The position numbers and the translations under genes were made by a program. The notes beneath the pieces were generated by a model. The model did not search any database, was not told the origin of the DNA, and saw only the letters and a program-made list of their open reading frames with translations. A DNA stretch of 64,000 nt, taken from NCBI GenBank assembly GCA_002189105.1, contig NIOB01000007.1, forward strand, positions 62,001-126,000. Direction: 5' to 3'. Position 1 is the stretch's first letter, and every line of letters begins with the position of its first letter. Source of the stretch: Saccharibacillus soli. GTDB taxonomy: Bacteria > Bacillota > Bacilli > Paenibacillales > Paenibacillaceae. Below, one piece after another: positions 33,167 to 41,731 of this stretch.

Positions 33167-35761
33167 ATGAATAGAGTGAAAAAAGGGTTTAAACGAAAAT
33201 GGATCATCGTCCTTGTGGTGTTGATTGCGGCTGGAGGTTGGTGGGGGGGTTCTGTCTTCTTGAAGGGCAGGGAAGCCCAGGGGCAGGCGCTGGACAGTAT
33301 ACAGACCACTCCATTGACCCGGGGAGAGATCACGCGGTCGCTGCTGTTATCCGGTACGGTACGCAGTCAAAATAGCCGAAGCGTATATGCGCCCTCCTCC
33401 TTGAAGGTAACAGATGTGCAGGTCAAGGAAGGTGACGTGGTCAAGGCTGGGCAGAAGCTTGCTGTGTTGGCAGGTGGTGACCTGGCGTTGGACATCAAAT
33501 CCGCCGAATTGAATCTTCAGAATTCCAAAGAAGCGCTCAAGAGTGCGGGAACAGATAAGCAGAATGCGATCGCTACGGCGAAAGCAAGCGTGGATGCTGC
33601 GGCGTTGGAAGTGGAAAATGCACGCCGTCAATACGACGAGACCAAAGCGCAGGTAGAGAAAAATCCCAGCGCAGCCGTATTATCCGCACAGGCGGATCTC
33701 AAGACAGCAGAGCGACAGCTGGCGATCAGCCGCAGTCAGGCCGAGGCACGAGCCGGCAGTTCATTATTATCCGCGAAAAAGGAAGTCGAAGTCGCCCAGC
33801 GTCAGTATGATCTGCTGAAGCAGCAGATTGAGCAGCAGTCCGGCAGTTCCTTGGTATCTGCGAAAAAAGAGCTGGAGATCGCCAAGCGGCAGTACGATGC
33901 CTTAAACCAACAGGCGAAGGGCACACCGGGAAATACGGTTCTGTCCGCGAAAAAGGAAGTCGAGATTGCCCAGCGAACCTACGATCAATTGGTCGCTCAG
34001 GGAGACTATACGCCTGCCCTCCTGTCCGCCCAAAAAGAGCTGGGAATCGCGCAGCGAGCCTATCTGGAATCCCAGCTTCCGATTGAGAATACGACGGCCG
34101 TCAAGTCGGCCCGCGCCGAGCTGAATGCAGCCGCCAGTAAGTATGCCCAACTGCAAAAAGGCAAGCCATTAAGCGAACAGGCGGCGCTTAACCGTTATAA
34201 CAGCGCGGTCGATGCGCTAAATCAAACCCAATCGTCTTCGGCATCCCGCATCAATCAGGCCTCGGTCGAACTGCAAAATGCCGATCGGGATTATCGCGCA
34301 GCCTTGCAGCAGTATGAAGCGAGCAAGACGACAGAGCATCCCGAAGGCGATGCGGCGCTCAAGGCCGCAGCCGATCAGGCGAACTCCACGCTCAAGGAAA
34401 AGCAGAACGCGCTGTCCTCAGCGACTCAAGCGCAGACCGAAGGGATCAAGGCCGCGCAGGATGCCGTCAGCAGCTCCAATCTGGATTATCGACAGGCGAT
34501 GGAAGGTTCGGCTGACGCATTGGAGCAGGCACGGCTTACCGTAGAGCGTGCGCAGATGAGTTATGATGCGGCGGTTAAGAGTGCGGCAGACGCCAAGATT
34601 ACGGCCAAAGATACCTGGGAGAAAGCATCCCAGACCTACAACAGTACACTGATTAGCGCCAATGAAGCGCGAGTGAACGCTGCCGATGCGCTGGATAAAA
34701 GCAAGCAGGCGTATGAAAATGCACGCAGCGGCGCCGCAGATTCGCTGGTGACGGCTCAGGATACCCTGCAAAAAGCCCAACAAGCGTATGACAATGCGGC
34801 AGGCAGCGCCAAAGAGTCTCTTGTCGCCGCACGCGACACACTCGACAAGGCGAAGCAGGCGTATGACAACGCCAATAACAGCGCCCAGGAAGCTTACGCG
34901 GCTTCCCAGGAGTCGCTGGACAAGCTGAAGATCGGTTACGAAAGTGCGCTCAAAAATCAAAGTGAAGCTTTCGCTACGGCGGATTCGACACTCAAGCGGG
35001 CCGAAAACGGCTATGAGACGGCGAAGCTGAACCAAAATATCGCTGAATCGAAAACGGAAGAAGCTGCCCAACTGGCGATTAAGCTTCAGGAAGTCAGTCT
35101 GGAGAAGCTGCGCAAGCAGCTGGCGGATACCGTGATTAAGGCGCCGATTTCCGGCACGGTTACTTTCAAGAATGCCTCGGTGGATCAGTTTGCCAACGGC
35201 TTAATGTTTACGATTGAAGATACCGGCAAACTGACGGTGTCGGCTGTGGTCAGCGAATCGGATATTGGTTCCTTGAAAGTCGGCCAGCAGGCTCTGGTGA
35301 AAACGGAAAGTACGGGCGAAGAGGAATTGGCGGCCAAGCTGGTTCATATCGGTGCTTCTGCCGTCAAGAGTGCAGCAGCCGATGCCACAGCAGCGGCAGC
35401 CAATACGAATGTACAATTTGCAGCTGATATTAATGTGCTCAAGAATGATCCACGCATCCGTATTGGCATGAACGCCCGCATGACCGTCATTTTGGATCGC
35501 AAGGAAAACGTATTTGCGGTGCCGCTTGATGCCATCACCACGAGTGCATCGGGTGAAGATGTGATCTACGCCATTCAGAATGGCAAGCTTCAGGAAATTC
35601 CGGTGAAGATGGGTCTGCAAAACGACGTGATGGTCGAAGTGCAAGCTCCTGCACTTGCCGAGAATCTGAACATTGTCTCTTATGCGCAGGAGGCCTTGAA
35701 TCTGCTGCAAGCTTCGCCGGAACTCAAAGGGGAGGCCGCATCCCATGATCCAAATGCGTGA
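33167..35761 (+). CDS. MacA/YknX-like membrane-fusion adaptor with giant repeat coiled coil
   Basis: An 864-aa adaptor of the HlyD/MacA superfamily. One N-terminal TM (about 11-31) is followed by a half-lipoyl segment (about 73-105), an alpha-helical region of about 550 residues (106-654), the second half-lipoyl (656-690, IKAPISGTVTFKN), then beta-barrel and membrane-proximal domains (690-850). MacA/YknX adaptors are usually 370-420 aa, so the hairpin is several times longer. The ascending half repeats every 29 then 27 residues (Tyr156, 214, 243, 272, 299, 326) and the descending half exactly every 25 (Tyr466, 491, 516, 541, 566, 591, 616). It overlaps the ABC ATPase gene by 17 bases. The start has a weak ribosome site. 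Confidence 0.9.
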   Translation: MNRVKKGFKRKWIIVLVVLIAAGGWWGGSVFLKGREAQGQALDSIQTTPLTRGEITRSLLLSGTVRSQNSRSVYAPSSLKVTDVQVKEGDVVKAGQKLAVLAGGDLALDIKSAELNLQNSKEALKSAGTDKQNAIATAKASVDAAALEVENARRQYDETKAQVEKNPSAAVLSAQADLKTAERQLAISRSQAEARAGSSLLSAKKEVEVAQRQYDLLKQQIEQQSGSSLVSAKKELEIAKRQYDALNQQAKGTPGNTVLSAKKEVEIAQRTYDQLVAQGDYTPALLSAQKELGIAQRAYLESQLPIENTTAVKSARAELNAAASKYAQLQKGKPLSEQAALNRYNSAVDALNQTQSSSASRINQASVELQNADRDYRAALQQYEASKTTEHPEGDAALKAAADQANSTLKEKQNALSSATQAQTEGIKAAQDAVSSSNLDYRQAMEGSADALEQARLTVERAQMSYDAAVKSAADAKITAKDTWEKASQTYNSTLISANEARVNAADALDKSKQAYENARSGAADSLVTAQDTLQKAQQAYDNAAGSAKESLVAARDTLDKAKQAYDNANNSAQEAYAASQESLDKLKIGYESALKNQSEAFATADSTLKRAENGYETAKLNQNIAESKTEEAAQLAIKLQEVSLEKLRKQLADTVIKAPISGTVTFKNASVDQFANGLMFTIEDTGKLTVSAVVSESDIGSLKVGQQALVKTESTGEEELAAKLVHIGASAVKSAAADATAAAANTNVQFAADINVLKNDPRIRIGMNARMTVILDRKENVFAVPLDAITTSASGEDVIYAIQNGKLQEIPVKMGLQNDVMVEVQAPALAENLNIVSYAQEALNLLQASPELKGEAASHDPNA
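33617..34156 (+). repeat. 29/27-residue protein repeats, ascending arm
   Basis: Within the adaptor, units beginning SAQADLK, SAKKEVE, SAKKELE, SAKKEVE, SAQKELG and SARAELN start at residues 173, 202, 231, 260, 287 and 314. Spacing is 29, 29, 29, 27, 27. Each unit carries a conserved Gln-Arg-x-Tyr-like core. Confidence 0.85.
34514..35026 (+). repeat. 25-residue protein repeats, descending arm
   Basis: Seven tandem units with a Tyr at residues 466, 491, 516, 541, 566, 591 and 616, exact 25-residue period. The core is TLxKAxQAYDNA preceded by Ser-Ala/Gly-Ala. Confidence 0.9.
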
Positions 35762-36452
35762 TGTATTCAAACGATACTTTGCAGACACGCCCAATGAGAT
35801 TACGGTGCTAAACGGGATTGATCTGTCCATTGGAAGCGGAGAGTTCGTAGCGATCGTCGGGCAATCCGGTTCCGGCAAGTCTACCTTAATGAATATTATC
35901 GGTGCGCTTGACCAACCGACCAGCGGCGAATATGAGCTGGGCGGCACGCCAATTCAGGAGTTGAAGCGTGATGAGTTGGCCGAGATTCGCAATCGCAAGA
36001 TTGGCTTCGTGTTCCAGTCGTTCAATCTGATTCCGCGCAGCAGCGCACTCAAGAACGTGGAGCTGCCGATGATCTATGCCGGGGTTAAAGCTTCGGAACG
36101 CGCACGCCGAGCCAGGCAGCTGCTGGAGATGATGGAGATGGAAGAACGCATGAATCATTTTCCCAGCGAGCTGTCCGGCGGACAGAAGCAGCGGGTGGCG
36201 ATTGCACGGGCACTTGCCAATGATCCTGATATTCTGCTGGCCGACGAACCTACCGGCGCCCTGGATTCCAAGACGGGAAATCTGGTTATGGAGATTTTCC
36301 TGCGGATTCATCGGGAAGAGCAGAAGACCATCCTGTTCATTACGCACTCCACGGAGCTTGCGGAACTCTGCCCCCGCGTCGTGACGCTCAAGGACGGCCA
36401 GATTGTCTCCGACAAGGCGGGCACTAACGCGGGGGGAAAGCTTCATGATTGA
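35745..36452 (+). CDS. ABC transporter ATP-binding protein (MacB/YknY/LolD type)
   Basis: A 235-aa ATPase of the MacB/LolD class. Walker A is GQSGSGKST, the Q-loop is [10 protein letters not shown], the signature is [15 protein letters not shown], Walker B is [12 protein letters not shown] and the H-loop is FITHS. GGGGAGG lies before the ATG, inside the end of the adaptor gene. It overlaps the permease gene by 8 bases. Together the adaptor, this ATPase and the permease form a YknXYZ/MacAB-like mechanotransmission complex rather than a classical importer. Confidence 0.95.
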   Translation: MIQMRDVFKRYFADTPNEITVLNGIDLSIGSGEFVAIVGQSGSGKSTLMNIIGALDQPTSGEYELGGTPIQELKRDELAEIRNRKIGFVFQSFNLIPRSSALKNVELPMIYAGVKASERARRARQLLEMMEMEERMNHFPSELSGGQKQRVAIARALANDPDILLADEPTGALDSKTGNLVMEIFLRIHREEQKTILFITHSTELAELCPRVVTLKDGQIVSDKAGTNAGGKLHD

Positions 36453-37698
36453 AAATCTGCTGCTGTCCCTGGAAAGCCTGCGTGCCAACAAGATGCGTTC
36501 GTTTCTTACCATGCTGGGCATTATCATCGGGATTTCCTCCGTAATCGCCGTCATCGCGGTGGGCAATGCGATGACGGCTTCGGTAAACAATCAGTTTGCG
36601 GAATTTGGCATCAATAACGTCTCGTTGGGGATTCAGATGCGAGCTGATGAATCCGGCAGCTTCGACATGGCGGTGACGAAGACGCCCAAAGACAGTGATC
36701 GCATATCGAGCGAACAGATGGAGACGATGCGTCAGCGTTTTCCCGAGATTGACAAGCTCTCGCTGTCTGAAGATGCGGGGAGGGGCAAAGCCAAGATCGG
36801 ACGCAAGTACAGCAATGTCTCAATCAGCGGCGTCAATCCCGATTATGCCAAAGTCAACAAGGTGAAGATGGTGCTGGGGCGTTACATCAGTGATGCTGAC
36901 GTGCGATCGGCGCGAAGCGTCATCGTGGTATCCGATCGTACTGCTGAAGCCCTATACGGTTCCAATGCTTCGGCGATCGGTCAGAACATCAGCATCTACA
37001 CGGACAAAGCGATCAAGCAGTTTGCCATTGTGGGCATCTACAAATATACGCAGTCCGCGATGATGGGGGCGGCGGTCTCGGATCGGGATCTGGAGACCAG
37101 CGGGTATGTCCCGGTTACCAGCGCGAAGAAGGATTCGCCGTACAAAAACTACACCTCGCTGACAGTGGTTCCCAAGCCAGGCACAGAGCTAAATGACTTT
37201 ACCAATCGAATCAGTGCGTATCTCAATCAGCTTTACGAACGCAACAAGGATTGGGAAGCCTATGCTTACAATATGAAAAGTGAACTGGAATCCACCAATT
37301 CGATGATGAAAACCCTGTCGATGGCGATTGCAGCCATCGCGGGGATTGCGCTGATCGTTGGAGGCATCGGCGTCATGAACATTATGCTGGTATCCGTGAC
37401 CGAACGAACCCATGAGATTGGCGTGCGCAAAGCGCTGGGTGCCAAAGATGCGCATATCCGCTTACAATTTGTTGCGGAAGCCGTGGCTTTGTCGGCAACC
37501 GGCGGTGTGATCGGTATCGTACTGGGCGTAGCTCTGGGTATGGTGGGGGCGAATATCGTGGGGGCGCCTTTTGAACTGTCGATCTATGTGGTACTGGGAA
37601 CCGTCTTGTTTTCCATGTTTATCGGCGTATTCTTCGGTTATTATCCGGCGAACAAAGCCGCCAGGCTCAATCCGATTGATGCCCTGCGCTACGAGTAA
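36445..37698 (+). CDS. ABC transporter permease (MacB/YknZ type)
   Basis: A 417-aa FtsX/MacB-type permease with an N-terminal TM (SFLTMLGIIIGISSVIAVIAVG), a large extracytoplasmic MacB-PCD domain (about 60-285) and three C-terminal TMs. The signature VTERTHEIGVRKALGA lies after TM2, and the end NPIDALRYE is typical. GGGGGGAAAG precedes ATG 36445; an earlier in-frame start at 36403 would lie inside the ATPase gene. It is the last gene of the divergent operon controlled by the VanRS-like pair. Likely substrate: a peptide antibiotic or cell-envelope molecule (inference). Confidence 0.93.
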   Translation: MIENLLLSLESLRANKMRSFLTMLGIIIGISSVIAVIAVGNAMTASVNNQFAEFGINNVSLGIQMRADESGSFDMAVTKTPKDSDRISSEQMETMRQRFPEIDKLSLSEDAGRGKAKIGRKYSNVSISGVNPDYAKVNKVKMVLGRYISDADVRSARSVIVVSDRTAEALYGSNASAIGQNISIYTDKAIKQFAIVGIYKYTQSAMMGAAVSDRDLETSGYVPVTSAKKDSPYKNYTSLTVVPKPGTELNDFTNRISAYLNQLYERNKDWEAYAYNMKSELESTNSMMKTLSMAIAAIAGIALIVGGIGVMNIMLVSVTERTHEIGVRKALGAKDAHIRLQFVAEAVALSATGGVIGIVLGVALGMVGANIVGAPFELSIYVVLGTVLFSMFIGVFFGYYPANKAARLNPIDALRYE

Positions 37699-37854
37699 CC
37701 GCTCACTTGTTCCCTACCCGAATCCTTTTTGCCTAATAAACGGAATTTTAGTAGAATGAAGAGTGCTGATGATTCGGGAGCGATCTGCGAAACTCAACAG
37801 CCATGAAGCGCGTCCTGTGGGACGAATTACTTCTAATAGACGGGAGCAGATACG

Positions 37855-38328
37855 ATGAGCGAACTGATTATGCGTACGGCCGGACCTGGCGACATCGAGC
37901 AGTTGGCGGAGATGCGTTATGATTATGCGCTTGAGGATCATCCGGAGCTGGGCGTGACCGACGAGCAGAAACGGGATTATATCGATGAAATGCATGAATT
38001 TCTCGAAGAAGCGATCGGTTCGGAGCATTGGGTGGTCTGGGTAGCAGAGTATGGCGATGAGATTGTCGGCCATGCCTACCTGGAGATGATTCGCAAGGTT
38101 CCGCGTCCCGGTCGTGTGACCAAGCCATTCATTTACATGACCAATGTCTATACCCGTCCTCAGCATCGTGGACTGGGGATTGGCAGCCGACTGGCGCAGG
38201 TCATTGAGCAGTGGGCACGTGAGCTGAACCATGAGTTTATCATGGTATGGCCCAAGCAGCCGAATGAAGCCTTTTATACCAAAAATGGGTATACAGCCTG
38301 CTCGGTTCCGATGGAGATTCGGCTTTAA
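37855..38328 (+). CDS. GNAT-family N-acetyltransferase
   Basis: A 157-aa GNAT. MTNVYTRPQHRGLGIGSRLA (about 97-116) is the beta-4 strand and CoA loop, and NEAFYTKNGYTACS is the C-terminal motif. CGGGAGC precedes the ATG. A terminator follows at 38388-38419. Substrate unknown. Confidence 0.9.
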   Translation: MSELIMRTAGPGDIEQLAEMRYDYALEDHPELGVTDEQKRDYIDEMHEFLEEAIGSEHWVVWVAEYGDEIVGHAYLEMIRKVPRPGRVTKPFIYMTNVYTRPQHRGLGIGSRLAQVIEQWARELNHEFIMVWPKQPNEAFYTKNGYTACSVPMEIRL

Positions 38329-38387
38329 CAACGGATCTGTCGGAACCCGCTGCCCACATCAAAAAAACCAGTCCCTCATCTAAACAG

Positions 38388-38419
38388 CAAGCACGCGGTC
38401 GTGTCCGCGTGCTTGTTTT
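38388..38419 (+). terminator. Rho-independent terminator
   Basis: CAAGCACGCGG (38388-38398) pairs with CCGCGTGCTTG (38405-38415), followed by five T. Confidence 0.9.
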
Positions 38420-38453
38420 TCGTTTAGGATAAGGAAGAAAGGGGGAGAATTCC

Positions 38454-39365
38454 ATGAACGTTCATTCACCCGCGCCTTTTTCACAAGAAGCTCAGATGGC
38501 AGTGGACAGGTATGAGCTTGGCCGATTGTTTGCTGAAGTCAATCTGACAAGTGGCAGGACATCAGACGCGAGGCTTCTGGATACAGCGCAGGGAAAATAT
38601 ATTCTTCGCCGGTTATCGGGCAGGAATCAGGCTCAGAGCGAATACCGGATTGCGCAGGCTCTCCAGGGGGAGGGAATCTGTCCGGACATTCTGCAAACGC
38701 GCGGCGGTCAGGGTTGGTTTGAATCTGGGAAGAGTCTCTATAATCTTCAGCCGTTTATCGCTTCGACAGATGAGCCTTCCAGAGGCTGGGATTATGCCCG
38801 GCTTGGCAGCCTTACCGGTAGACTGCATGCAGGGCTGCGAGAGCTGACGCTCGCAGAGCAGCCGGACCGCTTTGACCTACAGGTGACCTGGCGGCGTGTG
38901 AAAGAGGCGCAATCTCAGGCATTTCTTGCGGATACGATGATGGAGCGGCTGCATGAAGCCGTGGAGGAGTGCGTGTGCCTGACACAGACCGAAGATCCGG
39001 TGGACTGGACGTATATCCACGGCGATCTGGGCAAGTGGAATCTGGTCGTTGGTCAAGAAGGCATACATATCATCGATTTTGGCGAGGTGCGCCGGGGGAA
39101 TCCGCATCTGGATCTGGCAGCTCTGTTAACGTCTACGCTGGATGCCCGGGATAAACAGACGCCCCAACATCTGCTGGCTTATGTCGAAGCTTATGCGCTG
39201 CACCGGGATGGATTCTGCTCCCGAACGCTTGCGCAGCAGATTCGCTTGTGGAATGTTCGCGGAGCAGCCGCTTTGCTGGATCATGTGGGATATAAGGAAA
39301 GCAGCGTGGAATATGTGAAAAGGCTGCTGGATCAAGGAGAAAGCTGGGCACAGCTGCTCACGTAA
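38454..39365 (+). CDS. APH-family phosphotransferase (homoserine kinase II-like)
   Basis: A 303-aa small-molecule kinase of the APH/CotS fold. YIHGDLGKWNLVV (about 183-195) is the catalytic loop and IIDFGEVRRGNPHLDLA the metal-binding segment. The N-lobe has YILRRL and an E in QSEYRIAQAL. Neither aminoglycoside-binding signatures nor a resistance context are present. GGGGGAG precedes the ATG. A GNAT gene follows after 15 bases with its own ribosome site, so the two probably form an operon. Confidence 0.87.
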   Translation: MNVHSPAPFSQEAQMAVDRYELGRLFAEVNLTSGRTSDARLLDTAQGKYILRRLSGRNQAQSEYRIAQALQGEGICPDILQTRGGQGWFESGKSLYNLQPFIASTDEPSRGWDYARLGSLTGRLHAGLRELTLAEQPDRFDLQVTWRRVKEAQSQAFLADTMMERLHEAVEECVCLTQTEDPVDWTYIHGDLGKWNLVVGQEGIHIIDFGEVRRGNPHLDLAALLTSTLDARDKQTPQHLLAYVEAYALHRDGFCSRTLAQQIRLWNVRGAAALLDHVGYKESSVEYVKRLLDQGESWAQLLT

Positions 39366-39380
39366 AAAGGAGGCCGTCTA

Positions 39381-39896
39381 ATGCAAACATCGAATAATTC
39401 TCATTCTTCAAGCCAGCCCCATCGATCCAATCCTTCTGCATCTTTGCAAGATTCGATTCTCATCCGAACAGAAACAGATCGGGACACCTCTCAATTGGGG
39501 GAGTTAATGTCACAGCTGGGTTATCCGGTAGAATCCGACGAATGGAAGGATCGATTGAACGAGCTTCGAGGGCATAAAGACTATCGGATTCAAGTCGCTG
39601 AGCGCTCCGGTCAACTATTGGGGCTGATTGTACTGCACCGGGAACTTCCCCTGCTGCGCAGCCAACCCGAAGTCCAAGTCATGGCTTTGGTTGTATCGGA
39701 AGAGAGCCGTGGAAGCGGCGTAGGCGGGCAGTTACTGAGAACTGCTGAAGTGTGGGCTGAGGAACTGGGGGCATATTGTGTGAAGCTAACCAGTGGAAAT
39801 CGTGATGAACGAATACCTGCCCATCATTTTTATCGGAATCAAGGATATACAGCAGGATCAACTGGGTTCTCGCGCAGAGTAAAAGGGCAAAAATAG
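39381..39896 (+). CDS. GNAT-family N-acetyltransferase
   Basis: A 171-aa GNAT with a disordered Ser/Asn-rich N-terminus (about 1-28). The core has VMALVVSEESRGSGVGGQLL (CoA loop) and AHHFYRNQGYTAG. AAGGAGG lies 7 bases before the ATG, in the operon with the preceding kinase. A kinase-acetyltransferase pair may modify the same small molecule, which is inference. Confidence 0.9.
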   Translation: MQTSNNSHSSSQPHRSNPSASLQDSILIRTETDRDTSQLGELMSQLGYPVESDEWKDRLNELRGHKDYRIQVAERSGQLLGLIVLHRELPLLRSQPEVQVMALVVSEESRGSGVGGQLLRTAEVWAEELGAYCVKLTSGNRDERIPAHHFYRNQGYTAGSTGFSRRVKGQK

Positions 39897-39941
39897 CTTA
39901 AAAAGGCAGAAAAGAGCCTGTGGAGCCGTATTTCTGTGCAT

Positions 39942-39973
39942 AAAGCCCCTTATCTGCCTGAAAAAGCCCCTTA
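39942..39973. repeat. Direct repeats AAAGCCCCTTA, 21-base spacing
   Basis: Identical 11-base copies at 39942-39952 and 39963-39973, two helical turns apart, just upstream of the hsp20 -35 element. They could bind an activator. Confidence 0.6.
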
Positions 39974-39979
39974 ACCGTA

Positions 39980-40008
39980 TTGTCAGGAACAGCCTGCACT
40001 TTTATAAT
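39980..40008 (+). promoter_or_regulatory. Sigma-A promoter of hsp20
   Basis: TTGTCA (39980-39985) and TATAAT (40003-40008), spacing 17. Confidence 0.85.
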
Positions 40009-40018
40009 GAAAGCGTAA

Positions 40019-40035
40019 GGTCAATAAAGGTCAAA
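40019..40035 (+). promoter_or_regulatory. CtsR operator
   Basis: GGTCAATAAAGGTCAAA matches the CtsR heptad repeat RGTCAAANANRGTCAAA at 16 of 17 positions. It lies 11 bases after the -10 element, where bound CtsR would block transcription. Confidence 0.85.
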
Positions 40036-40099
40036 CAAACTTCAACCTACCAACGATCCGATCCTTTAACTTAACGATCATTAGAGAGGAGAATGAGAG

Positions 40100-40546
40100 A
40101 TGTTTGAACAAGGTCCTTTTGGCAGACATGCAGAAGAGATGTTTAATCAATTGGCGAAGACCTTTGGAGATACGTTTGGCGAAGACTTTGCGGCTCCATT
40201 CCGGGAGCGTGCCCAGTCGTTCAGAACCGATATTCATGAACATGACGGACGCTACCTGCTTGAGGCGGAGCTTCCCGGCTTCCGTAAAGAAGACATTGAC
40301 GTGGACTATACAGCTCCCTATCTGACCATTCGCGCCGTACGGCATGAAGAGAAACGGGAAGAAGCAGATACACGTCGTGCGGTAAGAAGCGAACGTCGTT
40401 ATGGCGAATTTATCCGCCGCTTCTACATCGAAGATGCCGATCGGGAAGGGATTCGCGCTTCCCTCAAGGATGGCCTGCTGAAACTGGATATTCCGAAGAA
40501 GGAAAATCCAACAGGCAAGCGTATTTTGATCGAAGGCGAAGATTGA
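40100..40546 (+). CDS. Small heat-shock protein Hsp20 (alpha-crystallin family)
   Basis: A 148-aa ATP-independent holdase. The N-terminal arm is about 42 residues. The alpha-crystallin domain runs from about 43 to 138 with YLLEAELPGFRKEDI and the consensus GLLKLDIPK, and a short C-terminal tail follows. GAGAGGAG precedes the ATG. The region upstream is unusually well readable: direct repeats, a strong sigma-A promoter and a CtsR box, so the gene should be induced by heat or protein misfolding when CtsR is inactivated. A terminator follows. Confidence 0.93.
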   Translation: MFEQGPFGRHAEEMFNQLAKTFGDTFGEDFAAPFRERAQSFRTDIHEHDGRYLLEAELPGFRKEDIDVDYTAPYLTIRAVRHEEKREEADTRRAVRSERRYGEFIRRFYIEDADREGIRASLKDGLLKLDIPKKENPTGKRILIEGED

Positions 40547-40610
40547 TCCGAAGCGTTCTACCAACAAAAAGCCGATCTTCCCGAAGGAAGTCGGCTCATC
40601 GAACGGATCA

Positions 40611-40645
40611 AGCCTGCGGCCTCATGACGAAGCCGCAGGCTTTTA
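40611..40645. terminator. Bidirectional terminator region
   Basis: AGCCTGCGGC (40611-40620) pairs with GCCGCAGGCT (40632-40641), followed by TTTATT. A second hairpin with the AGCCGA/TCGGCT stem lies at about 40570-40595. Both lie between hsp20 and the convergent kinase gene. Confidence 0.8.
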
Positions 40646-41731
40646 TTGTTCGGGAGCGGGCGAGAGAGGCAGTTCCACCCGGAAGCAGGCCCCTCCTCCG
40701 GCAGAGGCGCCTGCCGAGACCGTGCCTCCGTGCAGTTCGACCGCTTTTTTGACGATGGATAATCCCAATCCGCTGCCGCCGGAGGCGCGGGAGCGGGATT
40801 TGTCGCCTTTGTAAAAACGTTCAAAAATGCGCGGAAGGTCTTCGTCCGCGATGCCCGGACCCGAATCCGTGACCGTGACGACGACTCCCTTCACTTCTCG
40901 GATCAATCCGATATGCAGACTGCCGCCTTCGGGCGTAAACTTGATCGCGTTCTGGATCAGATTGGTCCAGACCTGATTGAGCAGGTCTTCGTCGGCTTCG
41001 AGCTTGACCGGCTCCAGATCCAATTCCAGATCGAGTCGTTTGTCCAGCCATTGCGGTTCGCAGGCCAATACCAGATGACGAATCTGCGCGTCCAAGCGAT
41101 AACTTCGGCGATCGAACGGATAATGTTCCGATTCCAGCGAAGTCAGCTTAAGCAGGTTATCGCTTAACCGCGACAGCCGGATACTCTCGATCTCGATAAT
41201 CGACAAATAATGCCGACGTTCTTCAGGAGTCAATTGTTCGTTTTGAAGCGCGGCGGCGAATCCGCGCAGAGAAGTAAACGGCGATTGGATCTCGTGCGAG
41301 ACATTGGAGATGAATTCCTGCCGAAGCAGTTCCATCTGCTGCAAATTGCGGGCCATATCGTTCAGATGTTCCACGAGTTTGCCGAATTCGCCGTCGTATC
41401 TTTTTTCTTCGTCCAACAGGACTTCAAAGTCTCCCCGGCCGATCCTGCGCATCGCGTCGTTCACTTCCCGCCATACGCCGCCCGGATCTTTGCCCAGCAA
41501 GAGCATAAGCGGCCGGAGCAGCAGCAAGAACAGGAACAACACCAGTACCATGACCGCCAAGACCAGCATCTCGCGGCCGTAGGTCGGCCAGTCGATCCGG
41601 TAAGGCGGGTCTAGAGTTTCGACGATCAAATAAGACACCGATCCGCTGCCGAAGAACAGCATGGCGACGCCGATCAGACGCTTGGCGAACAAACCGGCCC
41701 GGCTGCGCGGCTTACGCGTTCTTCCGCTCAT
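40643..41731 (-). CDS. Sensor histidine kinase
   Basis: A 362-aa membrane kinase with two close TM segments (about 17-35 and 53-73) and almost no extracytoplasmic loop (about 18 residues), so it likely senses within the membrane. HAMP is followed by NVSHEIQSPFTSLRGF; HEIQSP replaces the usual HE-L/I-RTP, a variant seen in HssS-like kinases. The ATPase domain has NLIQNAIKFT, DSGPGIADEDL and GGSGLGLSIV. The ATG at 41731 overlaps the regulator stop by 4 bases (ATGA). It belongs to an operon of MFS exporter, regulator and kinase. Confidence 0.92.
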   Translation of the reverse strand: MSGRTRKPRSRAGLFAKRLIGVAMLFFGSGSVSYLIVETLDPPYRIDWPTYGREMLVLAVMVLVLFLFLLLLRPLMLLLGKDPGGVWREVNDAMRRIGRGDFEVLLDEEKRYDGEFGKLVEHLNDMARNLQQMELLRQEFISNVSHEIQSPFTSLRGFAAALQNEQLTPEERRHYLSIIEIESIRLSRLSDNLLKLTSLESEHYPFDRRSYRLDAQIRHLVLACEPQWLDKRLDLELDLEPVKLEADEDLLNQVWTNLIQNAIKFTPEGGSLHIGLIREVKGVVVTVTDSGPGIADEDLPRIFERFYKGDKSRSRASGGSGLGLSIVKKAVELHGGTVSAGASAGGGACFRVELPLSPAPEQ

